Assembly: GCA_010084195.1 (NCBI GenBank)
Contig: RGPS01000034.1
Span: 1-38,137, forward strand
From: Terriglobia bacterium
GTDB lineage: Bacteria; Acidobacteriota; Terriglobia; Bryobacterales; Bryobacteraceae
DNA length: 38,137 nt
Direction of reading: 5' to 3'
This document shows, in pieces, positions 7,230-15,313 of this stretch; positions within the stretch are counted from its first letter, which is position 1; each line of letters starts with the position of its first letter. Both the position numbers and the translations under genes were made by a program. The notes beneath the pieces were generated by a model, which worked only from the letters and a program-made list of their open reading frames with translations, ran no database searches and was not told the DNA's origin.

Positions 7230-8607
7230 TTGAGCTCTTTGTTCCGTTATAAGCAGCAAAGAGTCCGGTGACATAACTGACCTGACTTTCGAGCCTGGCG
7301 ATGGCCGCATCAGCTTTAGCCAACTGCGCCGTCAGATTTGTTTGGAGATTGGTTACGCTGGTCTGTTGTTCGACCATCTTCTTCTTTTGAGTGGTTATTG
7401 CTTCTGCCACTGTAGTCTCTTCACCTTTGAAGAGGCCAGTGACCGGATCTTCAAGCGCGCCGAGGAGATCTGTCGCAAGCTTCAGGAACCCACCAGTGGA
7501 AGAACTTCCCAGCGTTGTCAATAGTTGCGGGAAGCGAGTGCTTGCTGCCGCAGACAAGGCAGCGCTGTCTACCGAAAGATGCCCTTCTTTGTCGAGTGAC
7601 ACACCGAACGCTGCGAGCGAGGCCTCGGGGCCACCTCCGCTGTAGGAACTAAGCTGACCCAGCGCTCCCGCGAGCGAGAGCAACAGGCTCGACCCTCGCA
7701 GCGCCCCGCTATTCTCCCCGCGATGCCGGGCAATCGCATCCACCGAGTTATTGTAGGCCCGGGCGAACGAACTCAGGCCCGCAGCGATACCCGTGGCGTT
7801 GTTCGCCACTGTAATCGTTGTTGCCACGCCTGTACTGCTTTTGCTAAGCAGGTTGACGGTCAGCCCTGGCGCCAGCGTCACCGTACGGGAGTCGCTGGTA
7901 ATCGAGGTTGCCAGGCCCTCCACCTTGTAGCTGGCGAGAGTCCCGGCAGTAGATGTGCCAATCAGGCTCACCGAGCTGTCAGTCAGATCCAGAGCGTCTG
8001 ACCCAAGCTTAATCGCCCGGAGAGAGAGGCGGTAGTCCGGCGACGCAGTTGACCCGACGTTGACCAGGGTGGCCTGAACCTGATCCGAGGCCTGCGAATT
8101 GATCGCATCCACGAGGCTGGCCAGCGAAGTGGATGTTGGGGTGATGGTTGTTGTTGTGGTGCCGGTATGAAGAGTGAGACTTGTGGCCGAGGTGATCCCG
8201 GTTGCAGACGGATCGGTCACCGTTATCGGGCCCGCAAGGCTCACCGCTGACGAAAAAGATCCGAGATTCTCGACCTCGATGTTGTATGTCCCCGCCAGAG
8301 CCCCGCTCGAGACTGTCGCTGAAACAATAGAGCCATCAGACACTGAAGAGCTTAGTGTGTTCGACTTTAGAATACTCTGAAGAGATGTCACGCTCTGCTG
8401 CAGCACCAGAAAGCTGGCGTCCAGGGTTTGCAGGGCGCTTTGTCGTTCGCTCAGTGTTGTCAGGCCTGCGTTCAGCGACTGCAAAGGCAAGGCTGCGATT
8501 CCCACCGCCCTGTTCAGAACGGACTGCAGGCTGGTCGCGTACTTGCTCACACCGGCGAAACTACCGGCGATTGAAGATGACAGCGATGGGATTGGTGAAC
8601 TGGACAT
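7222..8607 (-). CDS. fliD: Flagellar filament cap protein FliD
   Basis: A 461-residue hook-associated protein 2, which caps the filament and helps flagellin fold into place. The N-terminal domain (SLQSVLNRAVGIAALPLQSLNAG, LNTLSERQSALQTL) and the C-terminal coiled-coil part (TTQKKKMVEQQTSVTNLQTNL, ending ARLESQVSYVTGLFAAYN) match FliD. The middle is Ser/Thr-rich and variable. A strong AAGGAGG ribosome site precedes the ATG at 8607. It lies directly downstream of fliC with a hairpin between. Confidence 0.94.
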   Translation of the reverse strand: MSSSPIPSLSSSIAGSFAGVSKYATSLQSVLNRAVGIAALPLQSLNAGLTTLSERQSALQTLDASFLVLQQSVTSLQSILKSNTLSSSVSDGSIVSATVSSGALAGTYNIEVENLGSFSSAVSLAGPITVTDPSATGITSATSLTLHTGTTTTTITPTSTSLASLVDAINSQASDQVQATLVNVGSTASPDYRLSLRAIKLGSDALDLTDSSVSLIGTSTAGTLASYKVEGLATSITSDSRTVTLAPGLTVNLLSKSSTGVATTITVANNATGIAAGLSSFARAYNNSVDAIARHRGENSGALRGSSLLLSLAGALGQLSSYSGGGPEASLAAFGVSLDKEGHLSVDSAALSAAASTRFPQLLTTLGSSSTGGFLKLATDLLGALEDPVTGLFKGEETTVAEAITTQKKKMVEQQTSVTNLQTNLTAQLAKADAAIARLESQVSYVTGLFAAYNGTKSSNV

Positions 8608-8620
8608 CCTTTACCTCCTT

Positions 8621-8642
8621 GCGTCCGGCCAATGCCGGACGC
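8621..8642 (-). promoter_or_regulatory. Hairpin between fliC and fliD
   Basis: A perfect 9-bp stem (GCGTCCGGC/GCCGGACGC) with a 4-nt loop. It follows the fliC stop and directly abuts the AAGGAGG site of fliD. There is no T run after it on the minus strand, so it is not a standard terminator. It could stabilise the fliC message, act as a partial attenuator, or be a REP-like palindrome. Confidence 0.6.
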
Positions 8643-8656
8643 ACTAACTCAACTTG

Positions 8657-10162
8657 TTAACCCTTCAGGAGTGCCAGCACCGCTTGCGGCGCGGAATTCG
8701 CCTGGGCCAATGCGGCCAGCGAAGCCTGCTGCAGTACCTGCGCTTTTGTAAGATTCGCCGCCTCAGCTGCCACATCAGCATCGCGGATGCCCGCCTGGGC
8801 CGCAGCGTAGTTGGTGATTTGGGACTGTGCCAGGTTCACGGCGTAATGTAGTTTGTTTTGCCCGGCACCGATCTTACCCTGGACCAGGCCCAGATTCGTG
8901 ACGGCTGCCTGAAGGGCAACCAACGCCGCAATCGCGTTGCCGGAATTTGAAGCGGAACTCTGCGCTGCGGTTACAGTCTGCGCGCCGACCGTGCCGAAGG
9001 CACTGCCGCTACCGCCGCCCGCTCCCGCCGTAAATGCCGTCTCGTTCACACTGAAAGAAGCGGTACTCTGGATGGAAAAATCAGTACCATTCGCGGCCGT
9101 GACCGCATAGATTCCGGATCCAGCCAAAGCGGTATTGATTGTCGTGAGCGCGGCCGTCAAAGTGCCTGCATTCGCGGCCGTCAGGTTGATTGTGTAAGCG
9201 CCAGAAGCGTTCTGGACGACAAACGTTTCGTCTGCAGCCGTGCCGCCGCCTGCTGCGAAAGCAGCGAAAGTGCCACTCCCGATGCTATAGTTTGCCTCGT
9301 TGACTGCCGTTCCCGTACCCGCAATCGGCCCGGTTCCGGCCGCTGTCGTGGTCACCGTGAAGGCAGTTGACCCGCCGAACTCCAGCGTTCCATCGCTCCC
9401 GATCGCCGCAGTCAGGCCATAGGCCTGGAGTGACGTATTCAGGTTCGAAATAACCTGCGTACCCGAAAGTCCTCCACTGCCGCCGGTCACCGAAACGGTA
9501 ACATCCTGGCTTCCCGTACCGGTATTCAGATGGAATGTGAAGCTCTGACTCGTTGCAGTCAGAAAAGTAACGGCCGAATTGTCGAGGCGGACCGTGTTCC
9601 CGGCCAGTTGTGTACCGCCTCCGGCGACACTCGTCGTCGAAATTCCGAGTGCCGTTCCGTCCACCGCGTTGTTGGTACCACTAAGATCGACCGAAATCTG
9701 GGCATTCGCCGATGTCGTACCGCCGCCAACGTAGGTTACGAGGTTGGTATTGTAAACGCCGCCGGTATTCAATTTGACGTTCGACGCCTGACGATCAATT
9801 TCCAACAGGAGTCCCTGATACTCCGTGTTCACTGTAGCTCGATCACCGGTAAAAGTCGCGGAAGCAGATTGAGTCGCCAACGTCCGCAGGCGGTCCAGAA
9901 TATTGGAAATATTATTCAGCCCTCCGTCAATTATCTGTAGGGAACTGATGCCGTTCTGAGCATTCAGCACGCCCTGGGTGAGTTCGGCAGTGTCGCCCCG
10001 GTACTTGTTCGCGACAGCCAGGCCCGCCGCATCATCCGCTGACGAATTGATGCGAAACCCCGAGGAGAGCTGATTGATGGTATCGCTTTGGAAAATAGTG
10101 TTCACGCGGATGTTGTTCTGCGCTGTCAAAGATGCAACGTTGGTCTGAATGGAGAGTGGCAT
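8657..10162 (-). CDS. fliC: Flagellin
   Basis: A 501-residue filament protein. The N-terminal D0/D1 domain (about residues 1-140) is typical: SIQTNVASLTAQNN, then QLSSGFRINSSADDAAGLAV. The C-terminal D1/D0 domain (about 415-501) ends with the helix RDADVAAEAANLTKAQVLQQ. Between them lies a long Gly/Ser/Thr/Ala-rich variable domain exposed on the filament. It is the only flagellin in the window. The leader of about 90 nt starts from a sigma-28-like promoter and holds a hairpin, and csrA and fliW lie just upstream, so CsrA control of translation is likely. Confidence 0.97.
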   Translation of the reverse strand: MPLSIQTNVASLTAQNNIRVNTIFQSDTINQLSSGFRINSSADDAAGLAVANKYRGDTAELTQGVLNAQNGISSLQIIDGGLNNISNILDRLRTLATQSASATFTGDRATVNTEYQGLLLEIDRQASNVKLNTGGVYNTNLVTYVGGGTTSANAQISVDLSGTNNAVDGTALGISTTSVAGGGTQLAGNTVRLDNSAVTFLTATSQSFTFHLNTGTGSQDVTVSVTGGSGGLSGTQVISNLNTSLQAYGLTAAIGSDGTLEFGGSTAFTVTTTAAGTGPIAGTGTAVNEANYSIGSGTFAAFAAGGGTAADETFVVQNASGAYTINLTAANAGTLTAALTTINTALAGSGIYAVTAANGTDFSIQSTASFSVNETAFTAGAGGGSGSAFGTVGAQTVTAAQSSASNSGNAIAALVALQAAVTNLGLVQGKIGAGQNKLHYAVNLAQSQITNYAAAQAGIRDADVAAEAANLTKAQVLQQASLAALAQANSAPQAVLALLKG

Positions 10163-10190
10163 TTACTGGCGTCCTTTTGCCGCATACATA

Positions 10191-10207
10191 CCCGGCATCA
10201 TGCCGGG
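10191..10207 (-). promoter_or_regulatory. Hairpin in the fliC leader
   Basis: CCCGGCA-TCA-TGCCGGG forms a perfect 7-bp stem between the candidate sigma-28 promoter and the fliC ATG. A GGA, the core of CsrA sites, is found in the AAAAGGAC ribosome site next to it. I see only that one GGA in the leader. Confidence 0.5.
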
Positions 10208-10258
10208 CGCAGGTTCTCGCGGATCAACGCGATGCCCGCTGTATCGCTTCGTAGTTAT

Positions 10259-10286
10259 TGATCGGTCAAACGGCACCTGGACTTTA
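10259..10286 (-). promoter_or_regulatory. Candidate sigma-28 (FliA) promoter of fliC
   Basis: On the minus strand TAAA and ACCGATCA are 16 nt apart, against the consensus TAAA-N15-GCCGATAA. The -10 matches 6 of 8. The -35 overlaps the csrA stop codon. The predicted transcript begins about 90 nt before fliC. Confidence 0.7.
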
Positions 10287-10529
10287 TAGCAAGGAGGGAG
10301 TATTCCTGAGGAGCCGAACAATATTCTCCAATCCACTTCCCGCAACCGCCAACGCAGGTGCCTGTTTATTCTCCGCAGCAATGGCGGACGTCTCCCGACG
10401 TGTCACAGAAATAGTTCGGGGTGCCCGAACTCCCAGCTTGACTCTGCTCTTTGAGATTTCCACTACTTCGATCTCGATGTCGGGCCCCAGCAGAATTGCT
10501 TCACCAGCCCGCCGACGAAGGACTAGCAT
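10284..10529 (-). CDS. csrA: Carbon storage regulator CsrA
   Basis: An 81-residue RNA-binding protein. MLVLRRRAGEAILLG and the following IEIEVVEISKSRVKLGVRAP are the canonical CsrA strands with the conserved Arg residues of the binding face. CsrA binds GGA sites near ribosome sites and blocks translation, classically of flagellin. The start ATG at 10529 is fixed by this N-terminus, by a GGGAG site, and by its overlap with the fliW stop (ATGCTAG). The C-terminal tail of about 30 residues is longer than usual for the family and Ala/Leu-rich. Confidence 0.95.
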   Translation of the reverse strand: MLVLRRRAGEAILLGPDIEIEVVEISKSRVKLGVRAPRTISVTRRETSAIAAENKQAPALAVAGSGLENIVRLLRNTPSLL

Positions 10530-11014
10530 ACCGGCTCCCAGGTTCCATCGACCGTCAGTCGGCGTGATCCGTGACGAGGTTCGAGCAGAATCTGAGCACA
10601 CCGATAGTTGCGCAAATTGATTACAATCGGCGCGTCCAGATTCGTCCTGACGGTTTCACCGCAGGGCAGCAACAGCGCCAGACAAAGGTGGTCTTCCCCC
10701 ATCACCAGATTCCTCCCTGGATCAAGATCCAGACCCGCCCGATCATCCTCAGAGATATCGGCGAACGGGGCGTCGACGATACAGGAGACGGGCAGGCATA
10801 CAAAGCAAACGTCCGGGGATCGGACGCTTTGAAGGAAAACGAGTGGCCGCCGGGCCGGGATCTCGACCGGAAGCAGAACATGCTCCGTTTCAAACCCAGG
10901 CAAACCCGCCGGGAGGAACAGTTCGCTGCCCTTGTCCTGCGATATGTCACCGAGGCAAGAAGACAGGATCACCCTTCCAGGTACCGGCTCCCGGACGGTA
11001 AGTGGGGTCGTCAT
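10523..11014 (-). CDS. fliW: Flagellar assembly factor FliW
   Basis: A 163-residue antagonist of CsrA. FliW binds CsrA until flagellin competes it away, linking fliC translation to secretion. Family signs are LFLPAGLPGFETEHVLLPV and a later F-V-C-L-P strand followed by DAPFADI. The start at 11014 gives a normal length and lies 10 nt after the fliM stop; the longer frame would run back into fliM. It overlaps csrA by 7 nt, so the two are probably made together. Confidence 0.92.
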   Translation of the reverse strand: MTTPLTVREPVPGRVILSSCLGDISQDKGSELFLPAGLPGFETEHVLLPVEIPARRPLVFLQSVRSPDVCFVCLPVSCIVDAPFADISEDDRAGLDLDPGRNLVMGEDHLCLALLLPCGETVRTNLDAPIVINLRNYRCAQILLEPRHGSRRLTVDGTWEPVC

Positions 11015-11024
11015 TCCGGCACCC

Positions 11025-11987
11025 TCAGAGCCTGCCCTGCAGCTGTTGGCCGACGCGGAATGCGGCACGTCGACCGGAAGCCACCATCTCACCATTGAAC
11101 TTCTCCTTGCCGTTGAGCGTCATTGTCAGGGCGCGGTTCGCTGGATATTCAAAGCTCACGACATCTCCGCATTCCAGATTGACAAGGTCCCGAAGGAGGA
11201 GTTGAGGTCCGGTGAGGAGGACTTCGGAGTTCAGCAGTGAGGGACGGATCAGGTCAAGCACCCGCGCCTGTTCACCCTCCGTGGAGACGCTCTTTCGAAG
11301 AGACCATTGCTGGTCGAACTTCTGGCGCATCATCTTGATGATGATGGAGGGCATTGCGATGTTCATCATCCCAATGGAATCGCCGATACGGATTTCAATC
11401 GCCACTGCCACAACGGCCTCCGTGGGGGCAAGAATCTGCAGGAATTGCGGCTCCGTCTCGATCGTATCAATGGCGAAGTCTATTAGAGTCACGAAGCGCC
11501 AGGCCTCTCCCAAATCGCGCAGGATGATCCGGAACAGGCCGTCAAGCAGGACCTGTTCGATCTCAGTTATCTCCCTCTGTGAACTGAACTGAAGTTTTCC
11601 GTCGCCGCCCAAAAGGATCTCGAGTATGGGAAAAATGAGAGATGAGTTCAGTTCCAGAACAGCGTTCCCGTCGTAAGGTTTGAGGCTAATGGAAGCGATG
11701 CAGGTAGGAGAGGGAAGGCATTCGAGAAACTCAGCGTACGACAACTGTTCCACACTCACCAGATTTACGATCAGGTATGTCCGGAGGTACGCCGACAGGC
11801 TCGAAACAAGGCTTCGAACGAAGCTGTCGTGAAGCTGGTGGATGGCTCGGAGTTGCGATTTCGCAATGCGGTCAGGACGCCGGAAATCGAACGGAACAGC
11901 CCGCCGGGAGCCCTGTGTTTCCGGCCGTCGGCCCTGTGTATTTTGGAATACAGCATCGATTTCCTCCTGGGTTAGTTGACGGCTCAT
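11025..11987 (-). CDS. fliM: Flagellar motor switch protein FliM
   Basis: A 320-residue C-ring protein. The N-terminal peptide EIDAVF (residues 9-14) is the CheY-P docking segment. The middle CheC-like domain and the C-terminal SpoA domain (VNLECGDVVSFEYPA) follow. Length is normal. It has ATG start and sits 2 nt after flgL rather than with fliN and fliG, an unusual place. The CheY-binding peptide is kept even though the only cheY here looks broken. Confidence 0.95.
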   Translation of the reverse strand: MSRQLTQEEIDAVFQNTQGRRPETQGSRRAVPFDFRRPDRIAKSQLRAIHQLHDSFVRSLVSSLSAYLRTYLIVNLVSVEQLSYAEFLECLPSPTCIASISLKPYDGNAVLELNSSLIFPILEILLGGDGKLQFSSQREITEIEQVLLDGLFRIILRDLGEAWRFVTLIDFAIDTIETEPQFLQILAPTEAVVAVAIEIRIGDSIGMMNIAMPSIIIKMMRQKFDQQWSLRKSVSTEGEQARVLDLIRPSLLNSEVLLTGPQLLLRDLVNLECGDVVSFEYPANRALTMTLNGKEKFNGEMVASGRRAAFRVGQQLQGRL

Positions 11988-11989
11988 GT

Positions 11990-12910
11990 TTACCCGATGT
12001 AGTCGAAGAGGCTCTTTCGCGGCACGGAGGCCTGAGCCGAGAACGCCGCAGACTGTGCAGTGCTCTGGAGGCTCAGATCTGTAGCTGCCTGCACAATGTC
12101 AGTATCCCGAAGCTCAGAAAGACGACTCCTCAGGCCGGTAAGGAAACTGTTGGCGAGAGTTGTTTCATCGGCAATCCGTCTGGCCGACGCACCATATCCG
12201 GCCTGCTTCTGATTCAGCCAGTCGGACCCGGCCCGGAGTTGGGACAGAGCACCGGAAACCGCCGTCGGATCGTTCGAATTGAGTGCCGTGACCAGACTGT
12301 TTAGTCCCGCAAAAATATTGGTGGCAGCGGGGGCCCCCGAAGCGTCTTCAGCATCAAAAATCGCAGATGCCGAGCTGGCCGCGAACACTGGCAGGCCGTG
12401 GGGATCCTCAATGATCCGCGAAGTGGTTTGGGTTGTAAGACGATCCGCCCCTCTGGCGCTGCTGGCATCATACTGATATGGCTGCGCGTCATCCTGGTCA
12501 CCGCCGAACACAAACCTGCCCTCAACCGTCGTGTTTGCGATCCCCACAATCTGCTGCTGGAGGTTGACAACTTCTATCGCGATGTTTTGTCTGTCGGCGG
12601 CTGACGTTACTGAACTCGCCGCCCGCACCGCAAGTTGTCGAGCCCTCTCAATGAGAGTGATGCCGGTTGACAATGCCGTGTCGACTGCTGATGCCTCTGC
12701 CCCCACTCTTCCCAAAGTCGCCAAATATTGCTGGGTTGAGGAGATCGAGGTTCCGAGGCCGATCACATTTGCAGTGTCTTTCGGGGAGTCGGCGGCATCC
12801 TGGATGCGATAGCCAGACGAGATCTGCTTCTGGGTCTTCGTTATTCGTTCCTGAAGGCTACGGACCCCATCAAGAAACCACGCACCGCTAATCAGGTTGT
12901 TGGAGATCAT
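11990..12910 (-). CDS. flgL: Hook-filament junction protein FlgL
   Basis: A 306-residue HAP3 protein that joins the hook to the filament. The N-terminal flagellin-like helix (SLQERITKTQKQISSGYRI) and the C-terminal helix (LSELRDTDIVQAATDLSLQ) match the family. The central part, VEGRFVFGGDQDD, is the usual FlgL signature. The start overlaps the flgK stop as ATGA. Confidence 0.95.
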   Translation of the reverse strand: MISNNLISGAWFLDGVRSLQERITKTQKQISSGYRIQDAADSPKDTANVIGLGTSISSTQQYLATLGRVGAEASAVDTALSTGITLIERARQLAVRAASSVTSAADRQNIAIEVVNLQQQIVGIANTTVEGRFVFGGDQDDAQPYQYDASSARGADRLTTQTTSRIIEDPHGLPVFAASSASAIFDAEDASGAPAATNIFAGLNSLVTALNSNDPTAVSGALSQLRAGSDWLNQKQAGYGASARRIADETTLANSFLTGLRSRLSELRDTDIVQAATDLSLQSTAQSAAFSAQASVPRKSLFDYIG

Positions 12911-14289
12911 CGAATGAGGTTGATCTCCGTGGAAGTGAGCGAGTCAAGGATGCCCACGAGCTTGGCATTTGCCTCAAAGTACCGCTGTAGCGATGTAATG
13001 TTGATGGCCTCCTGGTCCAGAGAAACGCCTGAGATTCTTTGCCGCTCAGCGACAGCCGCAGTTAGGGAACCCCGTGTGACGGAGACCTGGTCTCTGGCGG
13101 AGGCCAGTGCGTGGCCGAGACTCGTGGCTATGGATGAGAACAGGTTCTGTGCAGACACTCCCTGGATCCAGTCCGCTGCGTCCGAAGAGCCGAAAAGCCT
13201 GGCCAGCGCGTTGGCTGCGCCATTGCTCTGAGCGGGTGGCCCCAAACTACCGAGGGCAAGTTGCGACGGCAACACAGTCGGATCCAGGGTGATCGTGCGA
13301 GCGACATTCTGATCGTTTGCTGCGTCGTAGGAATAAACAGGAAGGCCACTTGTGCCCGAGGGAGAAACGGCGTTCGAAAGCAGACTGTTTACCCTCGACG
13401 CAAAGCCTTTTGCCAGCGTGTTCAGGGATCCCGTGTCGCTGCCGCCCCCGCGCAGCGGAGAAAGTGTGTTGTTCTTTATATCAAGGAGAGCTCCGAGCTT
13501 TCCGGAATATGTACCAGGCGAGTTCCCTCCTCCCGCCGAGCTTACCTGTAAAAGCGGCGCGGCGGTCGGGTCTACTGCCAACTGATAGACCTGATCTCCA
13601 AAAACCAGAGGCTGCCGCCCCCCGGTCAGCACGGATACCGACCCGTCGGACGCCACCGAAGTAGTGATGTCAATCAGAGAGGCCAGATCTTCCAGGGCAG
13701 CGCGGCGATTGGCATCTACCCCAGGATCCGGGACCGCCTGCCCCCGGAGTTGTACGTTGAGTTGCCGAATCTGATCCGTGAGACCATTGACCTGCGATGC
13801 TACACCACGGATATCCGCATCGATTTGCAGGGTCTGAGAATCCAGGCGAGCTGCTGCTTTTCGAAATTCAGCAGCGACTGCCCCGGCGGCGTTCAAAGCC
13901 GTACTCCGCAGCGTCTGGTCGTTTGGCGTAACTGCCAGATCCGAGAATGCGGAGCTGAACTTCTGAAACGCAGCCAACAAGCCGGACCCACCGGTAATGT
14001 CGAACAGCTCCTGGATCGACGAAAGTGATTCTGTTCGGTTCTGGCTCCATGCAGCTTCCGAGGTAGCAGCCTGAACGCGCGCATCGGCATGGAAGTCCCC
14101 GGCCGAACTAATGCTGATGTAGTCGGAACCAGGCACCGCAGCCCCGGTTCCGATGGGCTGAATGCTGGAACGAACCGCAGCATACCCGGGTGTGGCCGCA
14201 TTCGCGACGTTGCCTCCCTCAATATCGATGGCTCTGCTGAAGACATTCAGGGAAGCTGACGCGGTGCGCAAGGCTGAGATTAGCGACAT
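12907..14289 (-). CDS. flgK: Hook-associated protein FlgK
   Basis: A 460-residue HAP1 protein at the hook-filament junction. The N-terminal rod/hook motif is present (NVFSRAIDIEGGNVANAATPGYA, near residues 14-37), and the C-terminal partner is DQEAINITSLQRYFEANAKL. An internal QVNGLTDQIRQLNVQL segment is also typical. Length is normal. It follows flgM after 3 nt and overlaps flgL by 4 nt. No flgN-like chaperone gene sits next to it. Confidence 0.96.
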   Translation of the reverse strand: MSLISALRTASASLNVFSRAIDIEGGNVANAATPGYAAVRSSIQPIGTGAAVPGSDYISISSAGDFHADARVQAATSEAAWSQNRTESLSSIQELFDITGGSGLLAAFQKFSSAFSDLAVTPNDQTLRSTALNAAGAVAAEFRKAAARLDSQTLQIDADIRGVASQVNGLTDQIRQLNVQLRGQAVPDPGVDANRRAALEDLASLIDITTSVASDGSVSVLTGGRQPLVFGDQVYQLAVDPTAAPLLQVSSAGGGNSPGTYSGKLGALLDIKNNTLSPLRGGGSDTGSLNTLAKGFASRVNSLLSNAVSPSGTSGLPVYSYDAANDQNVARTITLDPTVLPSQLALGSLGPPAQSNGAANALARLFGSSDAADWIQGVSAQNLFSSIATSLGHALASARDQVSVTRGSLTAAVAERQRISGVSLDQEAINITSLQRYFEANAKLVGILDSLTSTEINLIR

Positions 14290-14292
14290 GTG

Positions 14293-14562
14293 TTAGCCCC
14301 CGGCATGCCGAATGATGGCCTTTCCGATATCCCCGGAAGAGGGCAAATAGGTCCCGTTGGATACTGCTTTGCTGAGGGCGTCAATTCGAGAGGCCCGCTC
14401 GCTGGAGAAACGGTGCAGGGCGCTGGAGGCTCCAGACACCCGCACGCTGTCTCCACCGGATCCAGTGTCGACGGCCCGACCGCCTGCCTGCGCCCGGGTT
14501 GCCGACGGTACCGGTCCGGCAACCGGTGCTTGTGCCAACGAATTATCGAGACTTAGCTTCAT
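14293..14562 (-). CDS. flgM: Anti-sigma-28 factor FlgM
   Basis: An 89-residue protein, low in complexity at its N-terminus. The C-terminal segment RIDALSKAVSNGTYLPSSGD matches the FlgM core that binds sigma-28. FlgM holds FliA until the hook is complete and is then exported. It lies between a FliA-like sigma gene and flgK. Because that sigma factor is the nearer partner, FlgM could bind it, FliA at 22 kb, or both. The ribosome site is weak. Confidence 0.85.
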   Translation of the reverse strand: MKLSLDNSLAQAPVAGPVPSATRAQAGGRAVDTGSGGDSVRVSGASSALHRFSSERASRIDALSKAVSNGTYLPSSGDIGKAIIRHAGG

Positions 14563-14577
14563 GAGAGATTACCAATT

Positions 14578-15231
14578 CTAGAGTTGCGTGAACCCCGAAA
14601 CCCCCCTGCTGTGAAGAGCTTTTTTTAGCCGAATCAGAGCTTTTTGATGCAGCTGACAGACCCGGCTCTCGTTGACGTGGAGTTGTGCGCCAATCTCCCT
14701 GAGCGTGAGTTCTCCGGCGTAGCGCAGTCGAACCAGAGCACGATACTTAGCGGGTAACCTCTCCAGTTCTTCCTGGATAACTGCGGCTCTTTGACGAGTG
14801 AAAAATGGGGATTGCGGGCAACTATCCCCCGAAGCCGGAATCTCTGCGTCACCTGAACTTCTGGCCAAAGCGCTGAAGGTTCGAGTATCGCGCCCGAGGT
14901 GTTTACGCACCAAATCCAACATCTCGCCCCGCACCCGAAACTTGGCATAGCTGAGAATGGGTGATCCGATACCCACCTCGAATGCCTGGACCGCCTTCAG
15001 CAGACCGACATTCCCGGCTTGTACCAAATCTCCGACATCAATTCCACAGCCCTGTGGCAGCCTCGCGTGAAGGCGTCCGGCAAGGGCGCGAACCATGCGA
15101 TGGAAGTCTGGTTCCAGCTCGATTGGAAGTGAAGGAACCGGTCCGGCCAGCGAATTCGGACTGGACGGCGCGGCGGAGGCGACCCCGGCGGATCTGATCG
15201 AGACACATTTGGTGGAAACTTTGTCCGTCAT
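14578..15231 (-). CDS. Short FliA-like sigma factor
   Basis: A 217-residue sigma-70 family protein. Region 2 is present (IDVGDLVQAGNVGLLKAVQAF, then SYAKFRVRGEMLDLVRKH). Region 4 is present too (LTLREIGAQLHVNESRVCQL). Region 3, between them in FliA, is replaced by a short Ser-rich linker. A full FliA is encoded at 21.4 kb, so this is a second, divergent sigma factor of the same type. I chose the ATG at 15231; the frame is open further upstream but that part has no family similarity. It lies between cheX and flgM, under the sigma-28-like promoter of cheX. Confidence 0.85.
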   Translation of the reverse strand: MTDKVSTKCVSIRSAGVASAAPSSPNSLAGPVPSLPIELEPDFHRMVRALAGRLHARLPQGCGIDVGDLVQAGNVGLLKAVQAFEVGIGSPILSYAKFRVRGEMLDLVRKHLGRDTRTFSALARSSGDAEIPASGDSCPQSPFFTRQRAAVIQEELERLPAKYRALVRLRYAGELTLREIGAQLHVNESRVCQLHQKALIRLKKALHSRGVSGFTQL

Positions 15232-15313
15232 ATAGGCAACTGGATATAAAGTGCCGATGCGGCGGATTTTTCTCACCTGGGGAGCAACAAATCCTTCAAC
15301 CTCCCCGGCTTTT

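Noticed and set aside
8621-8642. Rho-independent terminator after fliC
   Set aside because: The stem is strong, but no T run follows on the minus strand.
10530-10601. Upstream extension of CsrA by 24 residues
   Set aside because: CsrA always begins at MLVL; the extra part is fliW in another frame.
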